56,904 nt of DNA. Source: Wenzhouxiangellaceae bacterium (GTDB taxonomy: Bacteria; Pseudomonadota; Gammaproteobacteria; Xanthomonadales; Wenzhouxiangellaceae). Positions 33,964 through 43,070 of the stretch are shown here, in pieces. The notes beneath the pieces are model-generated. The model saw only the letters and a program-made list of their open reading frames with translations, was not told where the DNA came from and did no database searches. The DNA is taken from contig JANQPN010000026.1 in assembly GCA_028289455.1 (NCBI GenBank), forward strand, positions 1 through 56,904, read 5' to 3'. The position numbers and the translations under genes were made by a program. The stretch's first letter is position 1. Every line of letters starts with the position of its first letter.

Positions 33964-34264
33964 GCAATATCTGGCACGCTGGCATTGGCTGATGGCCTGC
34001 CGTAATTTGTATGACAGTTATCAGCAATGCCTGGCTTTATCCAGGCCGGGTGACGGGCTGTTATTTATGGGGAAGCATATCTATTTACTGGTTGATGATC
34101 GTTTACAACCTCCGCCTGAAGATATCAGCCTATTTGGTTTGGCAGAAGACCTGCAGATGACTGGATTAAGCGGTAAAGTGCCTCCATATGTTCAGGTCGT
34201 TGATTGGGCTGAGGTGCTGAGTCTGCTTGAGCGAGAGTACCCGTTACAGCAGACATGGGTGTAG
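33956..34264 (+). CDS. tusB: Sulfurtransferase complex subunit TusB
   Basis: DsrH-like third subunit of TusBCD, 102 residues. It has GDGLLFMGKHIYLLVDD near residue 33 and ends PPYVQVVDWAEVLSLLEREYPLQQTWV, a typical TusB C-terminus. It overlaps tusC by eight bases and lies directly before tusE. The conserved chain position and length support the call; the sequence itself is weakly conserved. Confidence 0.87.
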   Translation: MSEQYLARWHWLMACRNLYDSYQQCLALSRPGDGLLFMGKHIYLLVDDRLQPPPEDISLFGLAEDLQMTGLSGKVPPYVQVVDWAEVLSLLEREYPLQQTWV

Positions 34265-34266
34265 GT

Positions 34267-34593
34267 ATGCGGAAAGCTCCCGATTTGCCGGCCCTGGATG
34301 AACATGGGCACTTGCTGGACGCTGCTGACTGGAGCCCGCAGGTGGCCGAAAGGCTGGCAGCTAAAGATGATCTTGAACTGAACGCTGAGCATTGGGAGCT
34401 GATTAACTTTGTGCGCAGCTATCATGCCGATTATGATACTGCGCCTGGAATGCGGTTGCTGGTGGCTTCGGTTAAGCGCCGTTTGGGACCGGACAAGGCT
34501 AGCAGTCGCTATTTATACCGGTTGTTTCCGGATTCACCCGCCAGGCAGCTGGCATGTTATGCGGGTGCGCCCAAACCGGTAAGCTGCATTTAG
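34267..34593 (+). CDS. tusE: TusE/DsrC family sulfur carrier
   Basis: Accepts sulfur from TusBCD and hands it to MnmA for tRNA thiolation. From the ATG at 34267 it has 108 residues. The flexible C-terminal arm ends CYAGAPKPVSCI, giving the penultimate Cys107 that carries sulfur and the second DsrC-type cysteine Cys97. An ATG four codons earlier (34255) is possible but would overlap tusB. The chosen start follows the tusB stop by two bases. The second cysteine raises the possibility of DsrC-like redox chemistry, but without dsrAB here TusE is the natural call. Confidence 0.88.
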   Translation: MRKAPDLPALDEHGHLLDAADWSPQVAERLAAKDDLELNAEHWELINFVRSYHADYDTAPGMRLLVASVKRRLGPDKASSRYLYRLFPDSPARQLACYAGAPKPVSCI

Positions 34594-34680
34594 CCGGATT
34601 AAATCGGACAGCGGAATGAAAACGCTGCGCCGCAGTGCATAGACAACACTGAGCAGGGCTCGGGATAGAAGTGAGCGAAA

Positions 34681-34935
34681 ATGAGCATTGAAATTTACAC
34701 CAAAGGATATTGTCCTTACTGCCATATGGCCAAACAGCTGTTACAGCAAAAACAGGCTGACTATGAAGAAATTGCCATTGATGGTGATCAGGAACTGCGT
34801 CAGCAGATGATCGAGCGGGCGGGTCGGCACACTGTGCCCCAGATTTTTATCAACGGCCAGCATGTCGGCGGCTATGATGATCTGGCTGCTTTGGAACGCA
34901 ATGGCCTGCTGGATGACATGCTGACCGGTGAGTAA
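34681..34935 (+). CDS. grxC: Glutaredoxin 3
   Basis: Small glutathione-dependent disulfide reductase, 84 residues. The active site is CPYC (Cys11, Cys14), with the cis-proline motif HTVPQIFINGQHVGGYDDL. Length and motifs match GrxC (83 in E. coli). It stands alone between tusE and the isocitrate dehydrogenase gene. Confidence 0.95.
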   Translation: MSIEIYTKGYCPYCHMAKQLLQQKQADYEEIAIDGDQELRQQMIERAGRHTVPQIFINGQHVGGYDDLAALERNGLLDDMLTGE

Positions 34936-35028
34936 GTCACGCTTGACTGCGCTTTACATAACAAATGCGGCAACAGCTTGAAATGAGTTTGTGAATCAGG
35001 CTGAGCAACTGAATTAAGGAATAAATAT

Positions 35029-36042
35029 ATGACGCAAACAACACGCACCATCGCGGTTATCCCCGGTGATGGCATAGGTCCTGAAATTACCCACGCTACC
35101 ATCAGTGTGCTGGAGCGCCTGGACTGCGGTTTGCAGTTTGAATACGCGGAAGCAGGGGTGGCTTCACTGGAGAAGAACGGTGAACTGCTGCCTGAGCGTA
35201 CTCTGGATATTATCAACCGGCATAAAGTTTTGTTGAAAGGGCCGCTGACCACACCGGTTGGCGGTGGTTTCAGGTCTTTGAATGTAACCTTGCGCAAGCA
35301 TTTTGATATGTACGCGAATGTTCGGCCGGCACTGACTTTTCCGGGAACCAGAGCACGTTACGATGACATTGATATCATTACCGTCCGGGAGAATACTGAA
35401 GGGGCCTACCTGGCGCTGGATGCAATGGTCAGCGAAGACGGGGAACGGGCAGAGTCAAAAACGGTCAATACACGTTTTGCCTGTGACCGGATTGTCCGCT
35501 ACGCCTTTGAGCTGGCCCGCATACAGGGTCGCAAAAAAGTCACTGCAGTGCATAAGGCCAACATCCTGAAAGCGGTTTCGGGACTGTTTCTGGATACTGC
35601 ACGCAAAGTGGCAGAGGATTTTCCTGAAATCGAATTCCAGGAAATGATCGTTGATGCAACCTGCATGAAACTGGTTATGGATCCGGAGCAGTTTGATGTG
35701 ATCGTGACCACTAATCTGTTTGGTGACATCATTTCTGATCTGTGTGCCGGCCTGGTGGGTGGTCTGGGGCTGGCGCCCGGAGCTAATATCGGTGAGCAGG
35801 CCTCAATGTTTGAGGCGGTACATGGATCAGCGCCGGATATTGCCGGACAGGGCATTGCCAATCCTTGTGCGTTGATGCTGGCAGCAGCGATGATGCTGGA
35901 TCACCTGGAACTTACATCGGAAGCCGAGAAAGTGCGTCGCGCCATCCGCAGTACGCTGGAAGCCGGTGACAGGGTAACCCCCGACCTGGGCGGCAGCGGT
36001 ACCACCCGGAGCCTGGCCGAGGCTATCTGCGAACGGTTATAA
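35029..36042 (+). CDS. Isocitrate dehydrogenase, NAD-dependent type
   Basis: Oxidative decarboxylation of isocitrate to 2-oxoglutarate in the TCA cycle. The 337 residues match the short NAD-type IDH/IPMDH family rather than E. coli Icd (416). Landmarks are IPGDGIGPEI, the substrate loop GGGFRSLNVTLRK, ITVRENTEGAYLA, the metal site DIISDLCAGL, and FEAVHGSAPDIAGQGIANP. Isopropylmalate or homoisocitrate dehydrogenase is less likely given the serine in FRSLN, which contacts isocitrate. Shine-Dalgarno AAGGA precedes the ATG. NAD specificity is inferred from subfamily. Confidence 0.88.
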   Translation: MTQTTRTIAVIPGDGIGPEITHATISVLERLDCGLQFEYAEAGVASLEKNGELLPERTLDIINRHKVLLKGPLTTPVGGGFRSLNVTLRKHFDMYANVRPALTFPGTRARYDDIDIITVRENTEGAYLALDAMVSEDGERAESKTVNTRFACDRIVRYAFELARIQGRKKVTAVHKANILKAVSGLFLDTARKVAEDFPEIEFQEMIVDATCMKLVMDPEQFDVIVTTNLFGDIISDLCAGLVGGLGLAPGANIGEQASMFEAVHGSAPDIAGQGIANPCALMLAAAMMLDHLELTSEAEKVRRAIRSTLEAGDRVTPDLGGSGTTRSLAEAICERL

Positions 36043-36052
36043 AATGAACTGT

Positions 36053-36080
36053 CTGCCTGGTCGGATATTTGATCAGGCAG
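36053..36080. terminator. Convergent hairpin between idh and SDR gene
   Basis: A 10-bp stem with one G-T pair (36053-36062 with 36071-36080, loop of 8) sits between the two converging genes and overlaps the stop of the SDR gene. On the minus side TTCATTTTAT follows a few bases later, so it may act in both directions. Confidence 0.5.
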
Positions 36081-36903
36081 AGTTTGGCCGGCGTTGTGCG
36101 TGCTTACGCACTGCGCGCCTGGCCATCCAGTAATAAATGCCCGGGCACCAGCGCTTCAGCCGCCACAGCCATCGGGTATAGCCATGCGTCAGTAATAAAA
36201 AGCGACGCTTGCTTATAGCTTTGAACACTGCCTGGGCAAAATCCTCAGCAGTAAATCCTGAATTATCCATCCAGCGTTGCGCGCGTTTCTGATAACTGTC
36301 CTCAGGCGAGCGCATGGTGCTAAGCAGGTCGGTACGGATAAATGCCGGGCAGGCAACGGTGATGCCGATGTCGGTGGCTGCCAGCTCTGTGTGCAGGCTT
36401 TCAGAAGCCGCATACACGCTGGCTTTACTGGCGCCATAATTACTCATCTCGGGGCCGCCGGCCAGTGCCGCGAAGCTGGCAATGTTAACAATATGACCAT
36501 TGTTTTGTTCCAGCAGCATCGGCAGAAACTGCCGGCAACCCTGGACAACGCCGAATACATTGATGGTAAACAGCCATTCCCAGTCGCTTAGCCCGGCTGC
36601 CGCCATAGGTCCGGCAGCTGCGACCCCGGCATTGTTGATGATGACCCCAAGTCCATTCCACTGCTCTGACACTTGAGCATGAACCTGCTGCCAGTGTTCG
36701 GGGTTGGAGACATCCAGTTCGCTGACAAAACTGCCTTCAGGGAAAGAATGCTCCGCCAGCGTTTGCCGGGCATTATCCAGGCTGGCGTCAGTAATACCGA
36801 CCTGCCAGCCCTGATCAGCAAAATGTCTGGCCATGGCACGGCCCAGGCCACTGCCTGCGCCGGTAATTAAAACGGTGTGGTGTTTCAGATGTTTGATGCT
36901 CAT
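36073..36903 (-). CDS. Short-chain dehydrogenase/reductase
   Basis: NAD(P)-dependent oxidoreductase of unknown substrate, 276 residues. Classical SDR motifs are present: cofactor loop TGAGSGLG, NNAG, catalytic Ser in NIASFAALAG, and YGASK with the Tyr and Lys. After ACPAFIRTDL it carries a C-terminal extension rich in Arg, Trp and Tyr (LTHGYTRWLWRLKRWCPGIY), which looks membrane-associated and is common in SDRs acting on lipids. It lies 5 bp after the other SDR gene; both follow the ThiD-like gene in one operon. Confidence 0.85.
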   Translation of the reverse strand: MSIKHLKHHTVLITGAGSGLGRAMARHFADQGWQVGITDASLDNARQTLAEHSFPEGSFVSELDVSNPEHWQQVHAQVSEQWNGLGVIINNAGVAAAGPMAAAGLSDWEWLFTINVFGVVQGCRQFLPMLLEQNNGHIVNIASFAALAGGPEMSNYGASKASVYAASESLHTELAATDIGITVACPAFIRTDLLSTMRSPEDSYQKRAQRWMDNSGFTAEDFAQAVFKAISKRRFLLLTHGYTRWLWRLKRWCPGIYYWMARRAVRKHAQRRPNSA

Positions 36904-36908
36904 GATGT

Positions 36909-37670
36909 TTACAGCGATTGTGCGATAGTCATTCCACCATCGGCAACGATAGTCTGGCCGGTGACATAGGCAGCCGCCGGGGATAGTAAGAAGCCGATGA
37001 CCCCGGCAATATCCTCAGGGTTGCCGACTCGGCCGGCCGGCAGGCTGCGTTCCAGGTAGGCAACCTGTTTTTCATCTGCCAGCAGCGCCTGGGAAAAGTC
37101 TGTACGTATCAGTCCGGGTGCGACCGCATTAACGCGCACACCAAGCGGACCGTATTCCAAAGCCAGGTTGCGCGCCAGCTGCATTTCGCCCGCTTTGGAT
37201 ATGGCATAGGCACCCAGCATTTTTTGCCCGCTCAAACCGGCCACACTGGAAATCAGCACAATTGAGCCCTGCTGCTGTTGTAAGTGGGGTGCAGCCATTC
37301 TGCACAGTTCAATCTGGCTCCAGATATTGTTATGCATGATGATATCGAAGGCCTGCTGTTCGAGCTGCTGCATCGGGCCATAAACCGGGTTGCTGGCAGC
37401 ATTGCAAACCAGCCCATCCAACCGGCCATAATGTTCCAGCGTGGTTTCCACCAGTGACTGCAACTGATCAGACTTACCGATGTGGCAGGCAAGCGGCAAA
37501 GCATCGCCGCCGTTACTGCGGATGCCTTCGGCAACCACATCGCAGGCTTCCTGCGTGCGGCTTGATATGACCACACGGGCGCCATCAGCTGCCAGTTGCT
37601 CGGCTGTGGCTCTGCCAATGCCCCGGCTGGAACCGGTAATAATAAAAACCTTGTGATGATGTGGTTGCAT
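36909..37670 (-). CDS. Short-chain dehydrogenase/reductase (DHRS4/FabG-like)
   Basis: NAD(P)-dependent oxidoreductase, 253 residues. Motifs are TGSSRGIG, NAAS, the catalytic serine in LISSVAGLSG, YAISK, and the C-terminal GFLLSPAAAYVTGQTIVADGG typical of FabG-like enzymes. Arg after the second serine of the cofactor loop and the following TSSR pattern suggest NADP. The substrate is unknown. It lies 3 bp after the ThiD-like gene and 5 bp before the next SDR. Confidence 0.85.
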   Translation of the reverse strand: MQPHHHKVFIITGSSRGIGRATAEQLAADGARVVISSRTQEACDVVAEGIRSNGGDALPLACHIGKSDQLQSLVETTLEHYGRLDGLVCNAASNPVYGPMQQLEQQAFDIIMHNNIWSQIELCRMAAPHLQQQQGSIVLISSVAGLSGQKMLGAYAISKAGEMQLARNLALEYGPLGVRVNAVAPGLIRTDFSQALLADEKQVAYLERSLPAGRVGNPEDIAGVIGFLLSPAAAYVTGQTIVADGGMTIAQSL

Positions 37671-37673
37671 GGG

Positions 37674-38480
37674 TTACCCGGATAAGTCCTTGTCGATCTT
37701 TGGATGCCGCAGTATAGCGGCTTGCCGCTCTCTTGGTGTGGGAGTGTGTCTTATACAGCTTTGCAAATAATCAATGCCTGCCCGGCAAACTGCCTCCAGG
37801 CTCTGACCACGGGTAAGCCCCTGATTGGCGATAGCGGCACAGATTGCCGCTGACAGTACACAGCCGGTCCCCCGGTACTGGCCGGGTTGTCTGGAGTGAG
37901 TGAAACGGTGCATATCAATTTGTTGCCGGTTGGTTTCATACAGGCAGTCATCAAGCCGGTCACCTGCTGCATGACCACCTTTGACCAGTACTGCTGCACA
38001 GCCGCTGTGCAGCAGTTTGCCAGCCAGCTGCAATTGTTCACCATCACCGGCCAATCGACTCAGCTCTGGAAGGTTGGGCGTTATCAATGTGGCTCTGGGT
38101 AACAGTTTGTGCAGCATGGCTCTTCGGGTTACCTCGTCGATCAGCTGAATGCCAGCCGAACTTTCCAGTACCGGGTCGATTATCAGTGGGATTGATGTCG
38201 GTAAATCTGCCGCAATAATCTCCACCTGTGACGGAGAGGCCAGCATCCCGGTTTTTACGGCACAGACTTCAAAACTGTCCAGAAGCATCAGCAACTGCCG
38301 GCGAAACAGATCATCCGCAATCGGTTGTACAAGATATTCATTGGCAGATCCCTGGGCAGTGACAGCAGATATCACCGCTGTGCCGTGCAGGCCATGGTTC
38401 TGGATGGTCCGCAAATCAGCGTGTACACCGGCCGCAGCACCGGCATCGGCTCCGGCAATGGTAGTAACGGTTTTCAGCAT
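37674..38480 (-). CDS. ThiD-like hydroxymethylpyrimidine kinase (divergent)
   Basis: Ribokinase-fold kinase similar to ThiD, which phosphorylates HMP and HMP-P for thiamine synthesis. From the ATG at 38480 it has 268 residues. It keeps the overall signature TIAG-x-D-x-G, TPNLPE, VLVKGGH and the anion-hole motif GTGCVLSAA. The N-terminal motif reads TIAGADAGAAAGVHADLRT, where family members usually have serines and GGGAGIQADLKT. The open frame extends to a GTG at 38528; I prefer the ATG because it begins just before the conserved motif. It heads an operon with two SDR genes and no other thi gene is near, so the substrate may differ. Confidence 0.78.
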   Translation of the reverse strand: MLKTVTTIAGADAGAAAGVHADLRTIQNHGLHGTAVISAVTAQGSANEYLVQPIADDLFRRQLLMLLDSFEVCAVKTGMLASPSQVEIIAADLPTSIPLIIDPVLESSAGIQLIDEVTRRAMLHKLLPRATLITPNLPELSRLAGDGEQLQLAGKLLHSGCAAVLVKGGHAAGDRLDDCLYETNRQQIDMHRFTHSRQPGQYRGTGCVLSAAICAAIANQGLTRGQSLEAVCRAGIDYLQSCIRHTPTPRERQAAILRHPKIDKDLSG

Positions 38481-38611
38481 GGAACGGTATGCATGATTAA
38501 AAGTGCATGATAACTTGTCTGTGCTCACTTAACGTTGACACTGATACGGCTAATTGCGAGAATGACAGTTGAATTGATAGATTCGCGTAATTGCGCGTGT
38601 AAATAACCAAG

Positions 38612-39859
38612 ATGCAGCACTCTTCCATTCAGCGCTGGACACGTTTTGCACCTGCTTTCGGGCTGGTGGCGTGCTTTGTGCTGAATGATGTTGCGTATGC
38701 GCAGACTTCACCATCAAAAGCATCGGATACGCGGGCTGCCAATACGAATTTTGACCTGGGTCCATGGCGGCAGTATCTGGCGCAACAGCTGGATCCAGGC
38801 TTGCCGGTTGTCGATATCAGCAATCACAGTGTGACTGTCAGCACTGACTGGAAATTGGAAGCACGGTTAAGCCTGCTACCTGATTTTGCCAGAGCACTGT
38901 TTGTTGAAGACGGCAGGCAACTGGCTACATTCTCACTCAGCAGCGGTTCCAGCAGGCTGGCGCTGGACGGCCGGCACAGTCTGTTGCAGTCCAACCGACC
39001 GCAACTGGGCAGCCTGCAGCAGAACTTCCTGCAGCCCGGCATAGTTGGCCGCCTGGATGACGACAATGTGTTTTCAGTAGGTCTGGTGCTGGCCAGCCAG
39101 CAGTATGGTGCGGCAACTCTCGATCAGTATCAGGGCACTGCAACATCGTTGTCCGGTAATTATGTGTCACCTGCATTTGCACACCTGGATAACAACCGCC
39201 TGAACAGTATTTTTGCCAGCAACGGCCTGGAATTTGCTCAGGGCATCGGTTTTCAGTTCGGTTATTCTCTGTCTGTTTTTGACGGTTTAGAGCTTACCGC
39301 GGGTTACCAGTCCCGTATTGATACTGAGGCACTTAACAATCTGCGCGGTGTATATGCCAATCCGGCTGACCTGGACACGCCCTCACGGATAAGCGCAAAT
39401 CTTGGTATCGCCACCAGTCCCAACAGTCAGTTGCAGTTTGGTGTTGAGCATGTCAATTACAGCTCAATTACGGCATTCGGCAGCAGTTTTCTGCCGGGCC
39501 GGTTCTTATCCCTGCTGGGCGATTCCGACAGCCCCAGCTTCAACTGGGATGATGTGATTGTCTACAGCGCACGCTGGTCTTGGGCACCCAGCGAAGCATG
39601 GAATCTGCAGGTTGAATATTCCACCCGCACCCAGCCGTTGCCTGATGTCGGCATACTTGCCGATGCCCTGCGGCCGGAACTGGCTGACAGCAACTTCGGG
39701 CTGTTTTTCGATCGTAGAACCTGTCGTAACAGCCTGTTGCGTCTGGGCATGTCCTATGCGCCGGCAGAGTATGCTTTCGGCGGTAATGTGCTCGGCGTGA
39801 TTACTGACGACCTCAGTCAGAATGTTGAAGTTGATCTCAGCTGGCAGCTGATTTACTGA
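38612..39859 (+). CDS. FadL-like outer-membrane beta-barrel protein
   Basis: Predicted outer-membrane channel, 415 residues. It has a signal peptide (about 1-30, ending AYA) and alternating amphipathic strands to the final LSWQLIY with a C-terminal aromatic residue. The later half resembles the FadL/OmpP1/TodX pattern: PSRISANLGIATSPNSQLQF, FNWDDVIVYSARWSWAP and YSTRTQPLP. A role in importing hydrophobic compounds would fit that family, but the plug region (NALGCA-like start) is not obvious. It stands alone, divergent from the ThiD-SDR operon. Confidence 0.65.
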   Translation: MQHSSIQRWTRFAPAFGLVACFVLNDVAYAQTSPSKASDTRAANTNFDLGPWRQYLAQQLDPGLPVVDISNHSVTVSTDWKLEARLSLLPDFARALFVEDGRQLATFSLSSGSSRLALDGRHSLLQSNRPQLGSLQQNFLQPGIVGRLDDDNVFSVGLVLASQQYGAATLDQYQGTATSLSGNYVSPAFAHLDNNRLNSIFASNGLEFAQGIGFQFGYSLSVFDGLELTAGYQSRIDTEALNNLRGVYANPADLDTPSRISANLGIATSPNSQLQFGVEHVNYSSITAFGSSFLPGRFLSLLGDSDSPSFNWDDVIVYSARWSWAPSEAWNLQVEYSTRTQPLPDVGILADALRPELADSNFGLFFDRRTCRNSLLRLGMSYAPAEYAFGGNVLGVITDDLSQNVEVDLSWQLIY

Positions 39860-40008
39860 TTGCTGCCACAAGGCCTGAAAGGCCGGTTCATTCGATTTTC
39901 CCCTGTTTGATTATCGGTTACTGCCGCAGCAGCAGCCAGAGTATTACTCATTCACAACTAATGGCACTATCGATGCAGATGTTATTTGTTATTCTTTTAA
40001 CCATCTTT

Positions 40009-40017
40009 TGCTATATT
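40009..40017 (+). promoter_or_regulatory. Extended -10 element ahead of the PerM-type gene
   Basis: TGCTATATT is an extended -10 (TG, one base, TATATT), 42 bases before the ATG. The matching -35 position is poor (TTATTC), as is common with extended -10 promoters. The rest of the 199-bp gap (39860-40058) shows nothing else I recognise. Confidence 0.5.
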
Positions 40018-40058
40018 CAAAGCATCTCGAATGATGGTCGCAGCCAGGCAATAAACCA

Positions 40059-41123
40059 ATGAATCTGCTTCGTGATTGGTATCAGCGCACTCTGAGCAAC
40101 CCTCAGGTAGTGATCCTGGCATTGTCCCTGCTGGGCGTGTTGCTGTTGTTTGTGGTGGCTGGAAAAACACTGGCGCCGGTATTTGCTGCAGTGGTGCTGG
40201 CGTATCTTCTGGAAGGACTGATCAACCGGTTTGAGCAGCTGAGTATACCCAGGTTGCTCAGCGTATTGCTGGTATTTATCGGCTTTCTGGGTGGTGTATT
40301 GCTGCTGTTGTTCGGGCTGGCGCCATTGCTGTCGCGTCAGGTTACCCAGCTGGTGCAGCAATTGCCCAACTATATCAGTCAGGGTCAGGAGCTGTTGCAG
40401 CGTCTGCCGGAGTTATATCCTCAGCTGATCAGTACCTCACAGACAGAAGAGCTGACCAACCGGCTGGGAGCTGATCTGGCCGGCTTCAGCCAACAGATAC
40501 TGGCATGGTCCTGGTCGTCAGCATTGAGTTTGATCAGCCTGCTGGTGTTGCTGGTGCTGGTGCCGTTGATGGTGTTCTTTTTTCTTAAGGATAAAGTGCT
40601 GATCATCAACTGGCTGACCACGTATCTGCCCAAGGACCGGGAGCTGGTAACCTCGGTATGGTCTGAGGTTGACCGGCAAATCGGTAACTATGTTCGCGGC
40701 AAGGTATTGGAGATTCTGATCGTCGGTGCTGTTACCTGGGCCACTTTCAGTTTCCTGGGTCTGCAGTATGCATTGCTGTTAGCCACGTTGACCGGCCTGT
40801 CAGTGCTGATACCGTTTATCGGTGCTGCGGTTATAACGATTCCGGTTGCTCTGGTAGGTTTCTTTCAATTTGGCTGGAGCAGCGAATTTTTCTGGGTGGT
40901 TGCAGCCTATGGCATTATTCAGGCCCTGGATGGAAACGTGCTGGTGCCGTTGCTGTTTTCCGAAGTCAATGACCTGCATCCGGTGGCCATTATCATTGCA
41001 GTGTTTTTCTTTGGCGGTATTTGGGGTTTTTGGGGGGTGTTCTTCGCCATACCTCTGGCGACGGTAGTCAATGCGGTACTTCGGGCCTGGCCCAGGCGGG
41101 CAGAGTTGCCTGAAGCAGGCTGA
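40059..41123 (+). CDS. AI-2E/PerM family transporter
   Basis: Integral membrane protein of the AI-2E family (PerM, YdiK, TqsA), 354 residues with about eight hydrophobic helices. Two helices lie near the N-terminus (18-75). A cytoplasmic or periplasmic helical segment follows (about 100-160), then the conserved C-terminal block GLSVLIPFIGAAVITIPVAL and ALDGNVLVPLLFSEVNDLHPVAII. The transported substrate is unknown. It is convergent with the PIN-PhoH gene. Confidence 0.88.
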   Translation: MNLLRDWYQRTLSNPQVVILALSLLGVLLLFVVAGKTLAPVFAAVVLAYLLEGLINRFEQLSIPRLLSVLLVFIGFLGGVLLLLFGLAPLLSRQVTQLVQQLPNYISQGQELLQRLPELYPQLISTSQTEELTNRLGADLAGFSQQILAWSWSSALSLISLLVLLVLVPLMVFFFLKDKVLIINWLTTYLPKDRELVTSVWSEVDRQIGNYVRGKVLEILIVGAVTWATFSFLGLQYALLLATLTGLSVLIPFIGAAVITIPVALVGFFQFGWSSEFFWVVAAYGIIQALDGNVLVPLLFSEVNDLHPVAIIIAVFFFGGIWGFWGVFFAIPLATVVNAVLRAWPRRAELPEAG

Positions 41124-41158
41124 TTATGATCAGCACTGCTTAACTTTCAAAAACTGCC

Positions 41159-42556
41159 CTACAGCACACTGGAAGCAAAATCTGCCAGCCGGGAACGCTC
41201 TCCGCGCTGCAATGTGACATGTCCGCTGAAATCCCAGTTCTGGAAGCGGTCAACCGCGAAAGTCAATCCGGAAGTGGTTTCTGTGAGATAAGGTGTATCG
41301 ATCTGTTCCACATTACCCAGGCACACCATCTTGGTGCCTGGTCCGGCACGTGTCAGCAGGGTCTTCATCTGCTTGGGCGTCAGGTTCTGAGCTTCGTCGA
41401 TAATTACATAACGGCCCAGAAAGGTACGTCCCCGCATAAAATTCAGTGACCGGATTTTAATCCTGTTGGCGAGCAGATCGTTGGTGGCCTGACGGGCCCA
41501 GTCGCCGCCTTCGGTCGGGTTGGTCAAAACTTCCAGGTTGTCGGTCAATGCACCCATCCACGGTGTCATTTTTTCTTCTTCGGTACCGGGTAGATAGCCG
41601 ATCTCATCACCCACTGACACGGTGGCCCGGGTCATGATTATTTCGTTGAAACGCTTATGATCCAGTGTCTGGGTCAGCCCTGCTGCCAGAGTCAGCAGAG
41701 TTTTTCCGGTGCCTGCGGTACCCATTAGGGTAACAAAATCGATATCGGGATCGATCAGCAGGTTCAAGGCAAAATTTTGTTGGATATTTCGTGCCTGTAT
41801 GCCCCAGACTGCATGGTGATCGCTGCGAAAGTCATTGGCCAGACGGAAACTGAAGTTTTCCTCCGAGACTTCCTTGATGATGGCTTCCAGTCCGTTGCTG
41901 CCGCCTATTTTCAGACACTGGTTTGGGAACCAGATATCGCCAGGCTGGCGTTTGCACCGGTACCAGGTATCGCCGGACTCGCTGCTCCAGGAGTCAACCT
42001 CGGTGTAATCTTCCCAAAACTCATCGCCAAACTCGCTGAAGCCGCGATAAAGCAGATTCAGATCATCCAGCGCTTTGTCGTTGTGGTAATCCTCGGCAGG
42101 CAGCCGGTTGATAACTGCCTTAATGCGCAGGTTAATATCTTTGGAAACCAGTACTACCTGGCGGTCGGGAGATTTTTCCTGGAGGTGCAGCAGGGTATGC
42201 AGTATCTGGTTATCGGCCAGCGCGCCATTGGTTGCTGGTTTATTCCGTGGATCAGGCAGTTCGGTCTGGAAGTATAAGCGCCCACTGCCGGCCGGCAGCT
42301 CCAGGCCGTCAGGTTGCTGCAGGGAGAGGCCATTGGTGATATCACGGTCTTTTTCGCGGGCCAAAAGCTCACCGATAAAACGGCTGACCTGGCGGACATT
42401 GCGCGCCACTTCAGATAGCCCTTTCTTAGCGGCATCCAGTTCTTCCAGTACCACCATCGGGATAAATACATCGTGCTCTTCAAAACGGAACAGCGCAGTA
42501 GGGTCGTGCATTAACACATTGGTATCAAGCACATATAAACGTGTCTGTATAGGCAT
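41159..42556 (-). CDS. PIN-PhoH family ATPase
   Basis: Predicted RNA-acting protein combining an N-terminal PIN nuclease domain (about 1-150; acidic Asp11 in YVLDTNVLMHDP, later LVSKDINLRIKA) with a C-terminal PhoH ATPase. The latter has Walker A GTAGTGKT, ATVSVGDEIGYLPGTEEEKMTPW, FMRGRTF and the Walker B VIIDEAQNLTP. The 465 residues match YlaK-type PIN-PhoH proteins. Homologues unwind and cut RNA. The PhoH name recalls phosphate regulation, but no Pho box is visible upstream here. Confidence 0.92.
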   Translation of the reverse strand: MPIQTRLYVLDTNVLMHDPTALFRFEEHDVFIPMVVLEELDAAKKGLSEVARNVRQVSRFIGELLAREKDRDITNGLSLQQPDGLELPAGSGRLYFQTELPDPRNKPATNGALADNQILHTLLHLQEKSPDRQVVLVSKDINLRIKAVINRLPAEDYHNDKALDDLNLLYRGFSEFGDEFWEDYTEVDSWSSESGDTWYRCKRQPGDIWFPNQCLKIGGSNGLEAIIKEVSEENFSFRLANDFRSDHHAVWGIQARNIQQNFALNLLIDPDIDFVTLMGTAGTGKTLLTLAAGLTQTLDHKRFNEIIMTRATVSVGDEIGYLPGTEEEKMTPWMGALTDNLEVLTNPTEGGDWARQATNDLLANRIKIRSLNFMRGRTFLGRYVIIDEAQNLTPKQMKTLLTRAGPGTKMVCLGNVEQIDTPYLTETTSGLTFAVDRFQNWDFSGHVTLQRGERSRLADFASSVL

Positions 42557-42608
42557 GCAGGAATTGTTATTTGTTATTCGAAATCGGGTTCAGTACTGGC
42601 TCGCGTGT

Positions 42609-43070
42609 TTATAAGTTCTGCGCGGCTTCCAGAACGGCTTCCACATGCCCGGGTACTCTTACTTTACGCCATTCCTGACGCAGAATGCCTTCAGCATCAA
42701 TCAGGAAAGTGCTGCGCTCAATCCCCATGAATTTTTTGCCGTACATATTCTTTTCCTTGATGACATCAAAATAGCGGCACAGCTGTTCATCGGAGTCAGA
42801 CAGCAGATCGAAAGGCAGATCATGCTTGTTGCGGAAATTGTCATGGCTTTTCAGGCTATCGCGGGATACACCTACGACGGCAGTATTGGCCTGCTGAAAT
42901 GCGTCCAGATGATCGCGAAATCCCTGGCTTTCAGTAGTGCAACCCGGCGTGTTGTCCTTAGGATAGAAATAGATCACCAGATTCCGGCCGGCAAAGTCTT
43001 CAACACCCAGATTCTGATCACCGGTGGCGGCAATGGCGATATGCTTGATCTTGTCTCCTACAGACGGCAT
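42609..43070 (-). CDS. bcp: Thioredoxin-dependent peroxiredoxin, Bcp/PrxQ type
   Basis: Reduces hydroperoxides; cytoplasmic. From the ATG at 43070 it has 153 residues, like Bcp (156). The peroxidatic cysteine is Cys44 in FYPKDNTPGCTTE. The usual second cysteine five residues later is missing (CTTESQGF), so it may work as a 1-Cys enzyme or use another cysteine. Later motifs VVGVSRDSLKSHDNF and FDLLSDSD are typical. I chose this start because GGAG (43078-43081) lies seven bases upstream; the longer open frame to 43172 has no such signal. Confidence 0.93.
   Translation of the reverse strand: MPSVGDKIKHIAIAATGDQNLGVEDFAGRNLVIYFYPKDNTPGCTTESQGFRDHLDAFQQANTAVVGVSRDSLKSHDNFRNKHDLPFDLLSDSDEQLCRYFDVIKEKNMYGKKFMGIERSTFLIDAEGILRQEWRKVRVPGHVEAVLEAAQNL

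Noticed and set aside
34594..34680. A possible tRNA between tusE and grxC
   Set aside because: No cloverleaf or T-loop sequence could be formed.
38612..39859. The FadL-like barrel as part of the Pho system
   Set aside because: No Pho box upstream and its family points to hydrophobic compounds.
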